Assembly: GCA_033725935.1 (NCBI GenBank)
Contig: MU867081.1
Location: 186,001-250,000 of the forward strand
Reading direction: 5' to 3'
Origin: Cladorrhinum sp. PSN259
Lineage: Eukaryota > Ascomycota > Sordariomycetes > Sordariales > Podosporaceae
DNA length: 64,000 nt
Shown piece by piece: positions 23,537-33,550 of the stretch. Each line of letters begins with the position of its first letter. Positions within the stretch are counted from its first letter, which is position 1. Made by a program: the position numbers and the translations under genes. The notes below the pieces were generated by a model. The model made no database searches. It was not told the DNA's origin and was given only the letters and a program-made list of their open reading frames with translations.

Positions 23537-25291
23537 ATGGATTCTAGGAGTATTTTCCATCAACTCGACAATGCCACTGTCACATCTTCCATTAATGACG
23601 AGAGATTTCTCCCTCTAGATCAACGCGATAAAATCGTCACTATTGATGCCATCACCAAGACAGTCCAAAGACCTGTCGGGGGTCCAGCCAAGCTCCTATC
23701 CTTTATCTGGCCAAGTCCCAGTCCGCAGCTACCGAAACAGATCCACCAAGAGGCCAAAAACATCTTCACCATTCTGGTACTCATCGGCCATATCTCAGAA
23801 ATCGAAGGCCTATTAAACGATGGCTTGACGGACAAGGACCTTCCTCTTTCGCGAAAGGATAACAACACGGACATTCTCATTTCCAAAGCCACTGGCAGGG
23901 AGTTTGCATCATTCAACAAGTGGAATCCCCCCAGGGTCAAACAATTCTTGCGCGATCAATGGGTTGTCCAAGCCCCAGTTTTCGAACAAGCAGGCGAGAC
24001 CGTACATCTAGAGCAGGACTGTCCTCTCCCTTTCATCAGTCTATCTGAGGACGGGACGATAGAGAAGCTCAATGGTGGTGCCAGTGATGTTTGGGTCCAC
24101 CCCGCTCAAATCCATCCTGCTCATCGGTCCGAGTCCTTTGCTTCATCCATTACCGACAGCACATTGGCCGTCAAGGAGATTGGGAACGAATCCGCATTCA
24201 TCACCGAGAGGGATAATCTTGAGCGACTAAAGAGCTTTCCGCATAGACATCTCATCAAGCTCCTCGGGATCATTGAACAGGTGAAGCTATTCTACTTCAT
24301 TTTCCCTTGGGCACATGGCGGTGATCTCAGACAATTCTGGGAGCATGCCGACAGCCATCCGTTTGACGAGACACTTGTTCTGTGGTCTCTGAGACAGATC
24401 CTTGGCCTTGTCGACGGACTCAAACTCCTACACGAGAAAGGTATCCGCCACGGCGACATCAAGCCCCAAAACGTGCTTCACTTTACAGACCCCAGGATCA
24501 AGGATTCCATTCAGCTAGGGACGTTAGTACTCGGAGACGTTGGTGTCTCCAAGTTTCACCGGGATGCCACCCACGTCCGACATTGGGCTACCAAGACGCA
24601 CGCAGTCACCGTCTCCTACGAAGCACCCGAGGCTGAACATGATCAAGAAATGGACATTCCAAGGTCTCGACTTTATGATATGTGGTCATTGGGTTGCATG
24701 TCCCTCGAGTTCACAGTCTGGCTTCTGTACGGGTTCGAGGCGGTGGAGACCTTCCGACGTCGACGGACATCCAGCAAAGACTTCACGACCGCTCCCGGCA
24801 ACTTCTTTACGCAAGGGTCCAGAGGCCCCGCTACCATTCATTCGGAAGTATCCAGAGGCATCAACTATCTGCGACGGGATCCTCGATGCGCCGAGGGCAC
24901 TGCACTAGGAGACCTAGTTACTTTAATCGAGCAGCGCCTTCTGAAGATTGTGCCGCAAGAAAGAGCAAAGGCGCCTGAGCTTCACGAGGCGCTTGAGAAG
25001 ATCATCGAGAAGGCTGAGAAGGACTCCGAGTATCTGTGCAAGATCGTTGAGCCGACTCCCGCTGTCCCAAAGTTCTTTTGCCGAGGCAAGAGCAGCAGAA
25101 CCTCGTCATCAACTTCATCGTCATACCAATCTTCCGTCATGTCTGGCAGCGCGCCAAGCACTCGGGGCAGCAGGGCATCATTTTCGTCCACTGGTTCAAG
25201 CGGCCGGAGCTCCAGGTCATCTGTTGCCCCGGATCGCATTCCAAAGCTAGTCGAGGAAGGGAGTGAAGGACAGAGCGGACAGTCTTTGTAA
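23537..25291 (+). CDS. Protein kinase with N-terminal extension and Ser-rich tail
   Basis: Single exon, 584 residues; ATG sits in a good context (CACCATGG). The N-terminal 200 residues have no named domain but share spaced motifs with the minus-strand kinase (DQWVVQ, LPFISLSED, DVWVHPAQIHPAH against EQFVYK, LPF, EAWVHPDHHD), so the two are paralogues. The kinase core shows VKEIG for the VAIK Lys, catalytic RHGDIKPQNVL (Gly for Arg of HRD), GDVGVSK (DVG for DFG) and YEAPEA. All phosphotransfer residues (K, D, N, D) are present, so activity is plausible. The last 80 residues are Ser/Thr/Arg-rich and disordered. No transmembrane helix or HET domain. A probable intron with TACTAAC branch lies in the 3' untranslated region (about 25320-25380). 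Confidence 0.85.
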   Translation: MDSRSIFHQLDNATVTSSINDERFLPLDQRDKIVTIDAITKTVQRPVGGPAKLLSFIWPSPSPQLPKQIHQEAKNIFTILVLIGHISEIEGLLNDGLTDKDLPLSRKDNNTDILISKATGREFASFNKWNPPRVKQFLRDQWVVQAPVFEQAGETVHLEQDCPLPFISLSEDGTIEKLNGGASDVWVHPAQIHPAHRSESFASSITDSTLAVKEIGNESAFITERDNLERLKSFPHRHLIKLLGIIEQVKLFYFIFPWAHGGDLRQFWEHADSHPFDETLVLWSLRQILGLVDGLKLLHEKGIRHGDIKPQNVLHFTDPRIKDSIQLGTLVLGDVGVSKFHRDATHVRHWATKTHAVTVSYEAPEAEHDQEMDIPRSRLYDMWSLGCMSLEFTVWLLYGFEAVETFRRRRTSSKDFTTAPGNFFTQGSRGPATIHSEVSRGINYLRRDPRCAEGTALGDLVTLIEQRLLKIVPQERAKAPELHEALEKIIEKAEKDSEYLCKIVEPTPAVPKFFCRGKSSRTSSSTSSSYQSSVMSGSAPSTRGSRASFSSTGSSGRSSRSSVAPDRIPKLVEEGSEGQSGQSL

Positions 25292-25658
25292 TGAGAGCAT
25301 TTATTAGTATGCCAGAAAAGGTATGGCTCAAATGTTGTTTTTCTCGTTCTGTTGGCTTTAATACTAACTGTTCATTGCAGGCTACTCTGACACCATGGTT
25401 TGCCATCGTGTTGGATAACCAGAATGACAAGTACTGTCTTTTGGATTTCTTCATGGGGGGAATTATATGGGACGTTGTTTGATTCCTGATGATTTCCTAG
25501 CATCTATTTTCTCTTGGATTTACGTTTTACTGTGTTTTGTTACGAGATCTATACGATTATTTTTGGCGGACTTTCTGTTTTATCGCTTGAAGGGTGGAAC
25601 AACTCTCTACGTTTATGGCTGGGAACAAGATGTTAAGACTGCAGTGTATATATTTCAT

Positions 25659-25821
25659 AAGTTTAAGCACTTCACTTTGCAGACGAGTGGCAAAGAAGGG
25701 GAAACTTCCCAAACTTAAATTGCTGGCAACTGTTTTCCATTCCGAAACCCTACAAAAAGCCATAGCCCAAAGAATTGTGTATACTTTGTGTCTGATGTGT
25801 AAGACGTGTGTTGCTGTCGAC
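25659..25821 (+). repeat. Diverged direct repeat, copy B
   Basis: Same-orientation partner of 22743-22905, about 2.9 kb away. It is more T/A-rich than copy A at many differing sites (for example CATTCCGAAACC against CATCCCGAAGCC), which is suggestive of RIP but not exclusive, since some changes go the other way. Confidence 0.7.
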
Positions 25822-25921
25822 GCTTCGGTTTTCTAAGCGGCTGGCCTCGGTCCAGCCGGCCCCTATATTCTACTTCTTCCTCTATTTTTGACACTGCAAT
25901 TAAACATGATCCGGCGACTTG

Positions 25922-27481
25922 TCACTTGCTCTTTAGTATAGCCTGCAGCAAACCGTCATGTTCCCACTCCACAAGCGCTCTTGCTTTCCACACCTCCCAC
26001 TCTTCTTCCTCTCTCCCTCGCTTGTCTTCTTTGCCACCATGCCCCGGATCGAATGCCTGCTTGAGACCCATGAAAAGACAGGCAAACGTTCTCCTGTCCT
26101 CGTGTGACGCCCCGCCAGGACCGAGTGCGAACAAAAACCTCTGCACCTTCCGCCCGTCGAGCACGCAGCGGGCGAGGTCCTCGCGGCTCCTCTCACGGAA
26201 CACGCGGGCCAGGAGCAGCTCTTCGTCCGCCAGCTCGTTCGAGCCGTCGTAGAACGCTGCAACCGGCCACATCATGCACGGCGAGGAGAAGGCCTCCTCC
26301 TTCGACGTGGTGCTACACCACTCCAAGTCAATGACGCCCACGATATCGAAGTCGTCGTTTACAAAGATGTGGTCACCCTTGTCGTCTGCGTGTTTTAGGA
26401 AGAACTTCTCGTCCTCCTCCACTGCTGCTGCGGTCGCCTTCCAGACTCTATCCAGAATGTCGAGTCGGAACCGGTGGGCCAGAAACACGTCCGCCGCGTT
26501 CTCGGCCGTCCCAATCTCACCGCCAGCAATCATTCGGAGATGTGCCTCTACGAGGGCACGCGAGGCTTCCCGCGATGAGCGGAACGGCCCTAGTGGCTGA
26601 CCTTCCTCGCCCGACCTGAATGTGGAATGTTGCGCCAGACCCTGCACCTGTATCTGGGGCTCCGCCGCCGCCGCCGCCGGTGCCATCCGACCTTCCGACA
26701 TTGCCGTCGTCTCCACGAGCGATCCGAGCCTATCAAAATGGTGCCTTTCGATCTCGAGTATGATGTCTGCAAGCTGCCGCACGACCTTCTCCCTTTGCGC
26801 AGTCGTTGCGCCCTGCCAGTCTAGCGGCGTGCCATGCAGCTTCTCCATCAGGATATAGCCAACGCCTACCGTATTCGCCGGATCGGACTCGTAGGCCTAG
26901 TCGAACACGCGCGGAGAGGGGATACGCGTGTGGCGCTGCAGAAACTCCATGGTTGCGGCCTCGCTCCGCAGCACGTAGTCACGCACCTCTCGCGGCGGCG
27001 ATAAGGGGCTGGACAGCCGGAATCGCGCGAGCCACACCACGCCGTCGGCGAACACAACCTCAGCATAGCAGTTCTGTCCGCCCATCATGGCCGAAAGCTT
27101 CTTCGGGGAGAGGTCAATTGCGCATGGCACGTTGGTGTCACTACGCACCTGTGACGCGCGCACGCATAGCTTCTCGCCGTCGATCCGCCGACACAGCTCC
27201 TCCAGCCGGCGGGACTCTGCTGCTGCATAGCGAGCGCTATACTCGTTCCAGTTCGTCTGATTGTGATGATCAATAATGATTTCATGCCGCAGAGCATGGA
27301 CTTTATTTACCTCTGGCTTCGGACACGTATGCCACTGGTCCCGCAAGTGAGTCCGGCACAGATGCCTGTTGCAGAGCAAACAGTCCCCAGCCCGTTGAAC
27401 GGCTGGGGATTGGCAACCCACCCAATCACACGACCACAGAGGAGGCATCTTGGAGTTGACCAGAAATGATACGTCTTGCAA
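25922..27481 (-). pseudogene. Aminoglycoside-phosphotransferase-like (APH) gene with in-frame TAG
   Basis: One continuous frame from 27481 to 25922 (about 519 codons) broken only by TAG at 26899-26897. ATG choice at the start is uncertain (27448 gives MPPLWSCDWVGC). The N-terminus has a Cys/His cluster (CDWVGCQSP, CLLCNRHLCRTHL, WHTC) that looks like a small zinc-binding module. The kinase-like N-lobe follows, with TRIPSPRVFD just before the stop and AYESDPANTVGVGYILMEKL just after. The C-lobe keeps the Brenner-type region HADDKGDHIFVNDDFDIVG and VIDLEW. Fungal members are abundant and mostly of unknown substrate. Since only one codon is bad, the gene may be freshly inactivated, or the base may be an assembly error. 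Confidence 0.8.
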
Positions 27482-27718
27482 GAACTCGCCCGCTGGCTTT
27501 TTATAGCGACGGGAATTTCGCGATGTTTAACGAACTTTCTACTCCTGCAAGTTTCTATGTCAACAGACAGGCCAGCGAGTTAGGCAACAACGTACGGTGT
27601 CACACGTGCCGGGGTCACCCACATCCGACACCGTGCGACACCACGATGCACTGGACGATAGGCATGCAACATTGGACGCTAAGACATTACAATTATTATA
27701 ACCCGTCCCAACCAGACA

Positions 27719-28420
27719 CTACACCATCACAGAATTTTCCCTCTTCTCCAACCACCTCTTATACCCATCCCTCGGCGTCCTCACCCCGCCCTCCTCCTCC
27801 TTCCACACTTTATATCCCTCCTTCTCCCAAACCTTCAACTGCTCCAGGAAGCTCCTCCGAGGCTGCACCACCCTCCGCCGCCTCTTGACAAACTTTAAAG
27901 CCTCCTTCAACGTCTTGCCTTCCTTTTTCATCAAGTATCCAACCACAACTGCCCCGCTCCTCGACACGCCCTCGCTGCAGTGAACCAAAACTTTCCCGCC
28001 GTTTATTTCGACGTCTTCTATGCTTGCTCCCCTTTTTAACTCACCTCCGCCGCCGCCGTCTGCTCCCAACATCGCGAGAATCATGTCAGTTCTAGATTTC
28101 AGGTTCGGTGGCGAGGTGTGTTTGTCGATAAAGTCGCAGATTTCATCCAGGCGGGAGAGAATATCCTGCTCCGGAGAGTCGTCGCACTTGACGAAGAGGT
28201 GGTTTTTGGCGGGGATCAGCTTGCGATTTGCCGGTCGGGACCATTCGTCTTGCGGCGAGTGGAGGAGGGAGACGATGGCCGTTATGTCGTTTTGAAGCAG
28301 GAGGGGGATTGATGTTGATGCGTGAAATGTGCCGATGTAGAGGTGGGGTGTTATTTGGGATATTGGATGGGCGTGGTGGTCCTGGGTGGTGCGTGAGCCG
28401 GGGTCGTAGAGGGTTGGCAT
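27719..28420 (-). CDS. Dual-specificity protein phosphatase
   Basis: Single exon, 233 residues. The signature HC-x5-R loop is visible as VLVHCSEGVSRSGAVVVGYL with catalytic Cys and Arg. An upstream Asp in KCDDSPEQD can serve as general acid. The N-terminal SQITPHLYIGTFHAS is the usual first strand of dual-specificity phosphatases. The 40 residues between the acid loop and the Cys loop (with a run of Gly) are longer than in small members. It should dephosphorylate Tyr and Ser/Thr in signalling proteins such as MAP kinases. The C-terminal 40 residues are basic. It lies on the same strand as the APH gene, 237 bp upstream of it. Confidence 0.9.
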   Translation of the reverse strand: MPTLYDPGSRTTQDHHAHPISQITPHLYIGTFHASTSIPLLLQNDITAIVSLLHSPQDEWSRPANRKLIPAKNHLFVKCDDSPEQDILSRLDEICDFIDKHTSPPNLKSRTDMILAMLGADGGGGGELKRGASIEDVEINGGKVLVHCSEGVSRSGAVVVGYLMKKEGKTLKEALKFVKRRRRVVQPRRSFLEQLKVWEKEGYKVWKEEEGGVRTPRDGYKRWLEKRENSVMV

Positions 28421-29412
28421 TATTTTTTTATGTCTTGATTGCAGGGGGGATTTTGATTGGTGAGGTTATTGGGGTCGGAGGATGTGTCAGAAGAGGGAAT
28501 ATTTTGGGGAAAGGTAACTGACAAAAGGACGTGGTATGAGCAAGGGGTTGCTCCGAACTTTCCAGACCAGCGGGACGAGTGACGTATGCTACTGTAAGTG
28601 GATATAAAAAGTGGAGCAAAGCCGTCATTTTAAGCTTTTGCGGATCCATTTTTGGGGCGAGGATCAAGGTTTTGTTAGCGGGGGGCGGCTTTTGTTTTGA
28701 TGGCTGACAGGGATCATTGTTTGTGAGGAAAAGGGGTTCAAGGAGTGAGCGTTTTTATTACGGGGGATTATCTGGTTAGAAAGCACCAGAGAAATAAGCC
28801 AGAAAGATCAAAATTCTGCTTGAAATGAGAGAACCTAAAGTTGGATGAGAAGAAGAAAACGAAATATGAATATCTTTATCATGGCGGCAGTTGATCTGTT
28901 TCAATACTACCATGAGAACTTCCTAACATTTCTAGGTTATACAGTCTACATATTATTCAGGCCCCCCACTTGGCCGGTGAAAGCAGAAGGTCCAAGGCTC
29001 CCAAGCTCAACATCCACTCCTTCCACACCCGATGCAATCGCTGACGCACGACCAACAGGCAGATTCCTCTTGCACATTCCGCCTCAAAATCAGCCCACTC
29101 TTTCGCCTTGGCCTCTTCAAGCCTTTCTCTTCGCGAGCTCTTTTTGCATTGTGGCTAGAGGAAGTAGTGTCAGTAACTTTCTGGACTGTTTCAAGCTGCA
29201 TTAATTCAATGACTGTCCGCACACACCTTTGTCCTTGGGTCTTCGAAAAAGTGGCCCCGCAACAGCCACGTGCTTGGCGGCCTCATCGAGAAATCTCCTG
29301 ACGCTTGGATTGGATCTACTCACAGTATGGTTTTGGGGACTAGCCCGCTTTGGAACCCGAAGTTTATTAACCTGGCGCCTGTATGTAATGCTGTCTGACT
29401 GAAAGTTCTATC
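28421..29412. other. Intergenic with a possible minus-strand coding relic
   Basis: No intact gene. On the minus strand, reading from about 29325 to 28965, fragments such as PSVRRFLDEAAKHVAVAG and ERLEEAKAKEWADFEAE look protein-like and are separated by good splice-like signals (GTGTGT donor, CTCTAG acceptor), but no start or stable frame joins them. The family is not recognised. Confidence 0.3.
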
Positions 29413-29531
29413 ACATACGACCATAGGTGGTAGAAAACTCGGCATCCCGTCCGCTCTGCCCTAGATAAGCTACCGACCGCCGGACCAGTACTCAAGTGGG
29501 TGACTATTGGGGAATCCCCGGTGTTGTATGT
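29413..29531 (+). rRNA. 5S ribosomal RNA gene, variant 1
   Basis: 119 nt beginning ACATACGACC and ending GTTGTATGT, which pair as helix I. The interior carries the conserved 5S words CATCCCGTCCGCTCTGCCC, CAGTACTCAAGTGGGTGAC and GGGGAATCCC. A run TTTT follows directly as RNA polymerase III terminator. The stem formed by GGTGGTAG and CTACC-G-ACC differs fully from the second copy at 48397 but pairs just as well. Dispersed, sequence-variable 5S genes are known in filamentous ascomycetes. Confidence 0.93.
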
Positions 29532-30028
29532 TTTATTCAACTCTTTTTTTTTAATGCTTTTTTATGCTTTTTTTGCTTTTCTTTTTGCCTTTTGTTTTTT
29601 GACAATTTTCACACCTGTCAGTTTTGTGCAACTTTGGTATTGGATAACTATCTTTCTTTCTGTTCTTCTTTCGTTTCTTTTGAGTTTTCGTTTTGATTTT
29701 TGAGAAGCTCAGCAGCAGATCAAAATCTGCACTCTCGACAACCATGAACCACGTTTCTGTTACAACCTGCACCGGGTAGGGTTCAGACTGCAAGGCAGTA
29801 CGCCTGGGGTAATATGACAGGGAAATCGAAGATTGTGTGACGCTCTCAGACGGGTCAATCACTGTCAACTAACAGGTAGCTCTACAAAGTATCGCTTATG
29901 AGTATTGTAGACAATGAACGATTGAATTGCTTGCGTGAGGAACCAAGTCCTCACGATAGGAAGTGCCCAGCACTCCCCCTACTTATAGTGAAGCTATCTA
30001 CATGTGTTTCCTAGGTATATTGTATCTT

Positions 30029-30130
30029 GCTCTGTCTGCTCTGTGGTTTTGGCACAGATCACACAGAGCAGCTCTTAGTGCTCTGTCTGCTCTGTGATCT
30101 TGGCACAGATCACACAGAGCAGTTCTCTGA
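30029..30130 (+). repeat. Tandem 51-bp repeat, each unit an imperfect hairpin
   Basis: Two copies (30029-30079 and 30080-30130) begin GCTCTGTCTGCTCTGTG and contain ACAGATCACACAGAGCAG, which folds back on CTGCTCTGTGATC in the same unit. They lie just downstream of the retropepsin-like frame. Function unknown; they could be the end of a mobile element or a transcription-stop structure. Confidence 0.75.
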
Positions 30131-30228
30131 TTGGTTTTCCCGGGGCTTGTGGGTCTTTACATCCCTGGCCCAATGATTGGTTGTGGTCCACACAATGCCC
30201 TGCATTGCGGTCCGTGTGCGGGGGAGAC

Positions 30229-30738
30229 TTACGCGCGAGGCGTAACAGTTTCCTCGACCGTCTTCCCTTTCTGGCCGCACCACTGCAACTTGATTTTGTA
30301 TTCGAGGGTATATGTCTGATTTCCAACCCCAACAACGGCGTACTGATCCGCTGTTGCGATTGGATCGAGTGCTTTCTGCGTGATGCCGGCCCGCGCAAGA
30401 AATCTGAAAGAGACTAAATCAACGTTGGACCCAGTGTCGAGTTGGATTTTGACCTCGTACCGCTTGAAGGCCTTGCCGGCTGACAAGCTCATGCTCTCTG
30501 CTTGCGGAATATAGACTTCTCCACTGATGTTGTAGTGCTGAGCTTCAAGAGGACGGAGATGGTTTCGGAAGGCTTGCTGGATCATGTCTTTCCGATACCG
30601 GACAAGGCCAATTTGGGTATCTCGAGGGATTAGAACACCGCCACTTGTAGACTCTGCCGCGGAAGTTGGGCGAATGGACTTGATTTCTTCTTCTTCTGAG
30701 TGGACTCCAGGCATTACGAGCTCTGTCAATCTGGCCAT
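30229..30738 (-). CDS. Retropepsin-like aspartic protease-fold protein, probably truncated
   Basis: 169 residues from ATG 30738. The segment VKIQLDTGSNVDLVSFRFLA carries the DTGS active-site loop of retroviral-type aspartic proteases, followed by a beta-rich stretch (YAVVGVGNQTYTLEYKI). Such short genes occur in fungal genomes, either from retroelements or as stand-alone proteins. The expected end of the fold is missing: the frame stops at a TAA that is part of GTAAGT (CGCGC-GTAAGT), so it may continue through an intron into an exon I could not find. A GTGTAA...GCTAAC...GCAG intron just before ATG 30738 probably lies in the 5' untranslated region. No reverse transcriptase or integrase is nearby. 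Confidence 0.55.
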   Translation of the reverse strand: MARLTELVMPGVHSEEEEIKSIRPTSAAESTSGGVLIPRDTQIGLVRYRKDMIQQAFRNHLRPLEAQHYNISGEVYIPQAESMSLSAGKAFKRYEVKIQLDTGSNVDLVSFRFLARAGITQKALDPIATADQYAVVGVGNQTYTLEYKIKLQWCGQKGKTVEETVTPRA

Positions 30739-30849
30739 TGCGGCACTGCAAACATGTTAGCACACAAAGGAGCAGGATACATTTTATGTTTACACTTGCC
30801 TCATCTCGATCAACTGTTGTCGGAGTCGTATCCTGTTGTTATTTCTTTC

Positions 30850-31323
30850 TTAGTCGCTTATATCTCTGGTGAATGGCAGGAAGCCTGGAGAAGACTCATA
30901 CTCGGAGCAAAGATCCCCAAGAAGGATAAAGCTGTCTCTAAATGTTGCCAAGTCTTTGTCCAGCTCTATCTGGTAGAGCAGTATTCTAATTCTCCTGACC
31001 AATGCATTATGTCTTGTTAGGTTTCCGAAACGAGTTGCGAGACTTTCGCACTTGTCGTTGGTATCATCCGTAAGAACTTCTTTGACGTGATCAGTAGCTT
31101 GAACGGGGCCATCATAGACGATAGAGTGACATTCACACACAACCTTGCAAAGGATTGTGAATTCACTCCTCTTGGCCTCAAAGACATCAAGTGCAAGTGT
31201 GAAGTTGGTGAGGTAAATGGTCAGCCAGCCCATCAGGGTCATTGAGGAGACGGCAACTGCGAGGATTGTCAGGGCAAGTTGAGCTAATGTCAGCGAAAAA
31301 GGATCTAAGTCCAGCCTTCCCAT
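30850..31323 (-). CDS. Small membrane protein of unknown family
   Basis: 157 residues in one exon from ATG 31323. Residues about 10-40 form one or two membrane helices (LAQLALTILAVAVSSMTLMG, then WLTIYLTNFTLAL). The rest is helical and soluble, with ECHSIVYDGPVQATDHV and RRIRILLYQIELDKDL. I do not recognise the family. It lies between the retropepsin-like gene (112 bp downstream) and the DUF6594 gene (same strand, about 480 bp upstream), so the three may have moved together. Confidence 0.6.
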   Translation of the reverse strand: MGRLDLDPFSLTLAQLALTILAVAVSSMTLMGWLTIYLTNFTLALDVFEAKRSEFTILCKVVCECHSIVYDGPVQATDHVKEVLTDDTNDKCESLATRFGNLTRHNALVRRIRILLYQIELDKDLATFRDSFILLGDLCSEYESSPGFLPFTRDISD

Positions 31324-31802
31324 TTTGATCTCGTATGCTGGGACTTTGGTGTTTGATGTTTGAAGAGGTCTTCCGGGCAAAATATCTTGATAAGCAAATC
31401 ATGGTCGTGTTTTTGGACGACCATAAGACCGCAGAACCCTTCCCCGGGCTAAGCTTTCCCGGAATTGCATCCCTGGGCCGAGGTCCCATGAAACGCTCTT
31501 ACGGCGGCCCATAAACCGACCATCCTGCAAGGCTTTCTCAATACCACCCTGATCAGGCCGACCATGTGATGAGACCTATCTCTTGAGTCTAACCATATTG
31601 ACTCAAGTGAGATGAAAATTGTCAAGCTTTAAGACAGCTGGTGGTGGCGAGGAGATGGCTGTTGGGTGTAAAAACATCGAGTTGCATAAGGCTGGGGACA
31701 GCTGAAGAGGAGATTTCAGTCATGCCAAATGAGCCATTATTGTATTTCTTTGTTCTAAATAGTGATTGTCTGTTCAGCCATGGCTTGGACGAGACCTTCA
31801 TA

Positions 31803-32971
31803 CTATCCAATGACTGTCGCGTTCATAAACTGGCCGCCAGCTCCCTGGCCCTTCGAGTTAGAATTGACTGCTGTCCCAATAAACACGACCTCAACAGCAG
31901 CAAATCTACGACTACTAGTCAGTGAACCTTGATTTAGTTCCTCTGATGATTGGGCGTGAAACTCACGTGGCGGTAGCAGCAAAAACCTCAATCCTTCTCG
32001 CGTCGCTGATAATGACAATCATGATAGCAAACACAGCTGTGAATCCGGCGGACATGCCGACCCTGGTGTCCGTATTCTGAACCTGGTTCAAAGCCAAGAT
32101 AGTAAGAACGGGAAAGAGGGACGCCAGAATGGTGGCAATAATGCTCCCGGCCTTTGCGACGCGTGCGGTGCTGTAGGATGTGTGCGCTGTTGCTTCGTCC
32201 ACCACTTGACCGGTTCCGATGCGTTGCCCAACAAGGTAGTGCCACAAGCGGAGGAGCTTGTGACTGACAAACTCGATGAAGAGGTCGTTTTCCCTGCGTG
32301 CAGGGTTAAGGCAGACGTAAGCGGATTCGTCCGGGTCCATCCAGGTAAGCGCCTCTTGTTGCTTCAAAAATGAGTTTCCTCCGTTGAAGTCACGGAGCCA
32401 GTTCTTGAGTGCTGACAGTTGTGATGGTTTAGGTGAATGGATGGCATTGAGTTGGTAAGCTGTATTGTGAAATCGCAAACGTATTTGATGTCAGTACATT
32501 GTACTTGGATATTTTGAAAGTGTGACAGCACAGACCTTGGATTACCAACTCATCTTGACGATTCATTATGTGTGAGCACTGACTACCCTTGCAAAGGGGG
32601 TCCTGTCTGGAATAGCACTCACTGTACTCTTTTAACGTTTTTCTCAATTCTTTGATCTTCTCATACTGCATGCTCCCCTTATCACGAGAAAGCTTGAAGT
32701 TTACTGCATACGCCAGGCCTTGGGATGCGTCAACGCCGATTTCCAATCGCAAATCCTTTTCCAGTTCCATTATCTCGGATTGCAGAGATAATAGACTGAG
32801 CATGTTGGACTGATCAAAGCGATGAAGAATGGCGATGTCCTTCTCGCTGCTCATCACAGCGGCGAGCTTTGGATACCCAGGCTGTGGCTGATTTTGAGAG
32901 ACTACCATCTTGTGCGACCGAGCCAGCATGAGTTGGAAGAAATTGTTGCCCTGTGCAAATGTCAGATGCAT
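31803..32971 (-). CDS. DUF6594-type membrane protein
   Basis: Four exons: 32971-32623, 32553-32536, 32459-31967 and 31905-31803, about 320 residues; ATG 32908 or 32929 are alternative starts. The order of features matches the DUF6594 family: PKLAAVMSSEKDIAILHRFD, then LLSLQSEIMELEKDLRLE, a KELRKTLKEY helix that runs into the micro-exon, KNWLRDF, and a C-terminal pair of membrane helices (AGSIIATILASLFPVLTILA and MSAGFTAVFAIMIVIISDAR) followed by RRIEVFAATAT. The second exon is only 18 nt (ELVIQ). All introns have GTGAGT, GTCTGT or GTGAGT donors. Function of the family is unknown. Some members sit near incompatibility genes. Confidence 0.8.
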
Positions 32972-33329
32972 CAGGAGGGGTTAACACCCGGATCTCAGCA
33001 GGGAACAATTGAATGTGTGGGAGAATGGATTTTGGGGGCCGATTTTCAGCCGCTGTTGCCTGAGGGTGCATGCATGGCTTTGCCAACAGGGTGCAGAATA
33101 GCCTGAAAGCTATCTAGTGATGACTTGGCAATTGATTGGTTGAGGATGACCGAGAGCCCATGTGGAAAAGGCCTTGAAGCCGGGCATTGCGGCGCAGCAC
33201 CACATAGAGTACATGTATTGGTCCCTTGGGGACGCCCAAGTTTGGTTTGAAAGGTGAAAGCACGAGGAATATCTCTCTTGGTATCTATATTCCTTCCTCG
33301 CTGAGAAAATTGGTAAACTCAACACCATA

Positions 33330-33550
33330 ATGGATCCTGTTTCCTCAACCGTCGGAGCTCTGTACGCCTTTATTGTTCCATCGACATTTCTAATCTTAGC
33401 GCCCACACTGTTAACATGGACAATCAAGACGTCGAAAGTCACAAGGACACTTCATCTTGGACGAAATGAGCTCAGCACTCCTCTGAATGTTTTCAAAGAC
33501 TCATATGATAGGCGTGCCTACCTAAGGTACACACTGTCCCACTCTTCCCA
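33330..33550 (+). other. Possible N-terminal gene fragment
   Basis: ATG 33330 opens a frame whose first 30 residues are hydrophobic (MDPVSSTVGALYAFIVPSTF) and continue to about RRAYLR near 33525, where it runs into the 3' end of the convergent aldo-keto reductase. It has the look of the start of a fungal membrane or effector-type protein lost by recombination, but support is weak. Confidence 0.25.

Noticed and set aside
30075..30417. Plus- and minus-strand frames across the hairpin repeats
   Set aside because: They are by-products of the tandem repeat and of the retropepsin-like gene in other frames.
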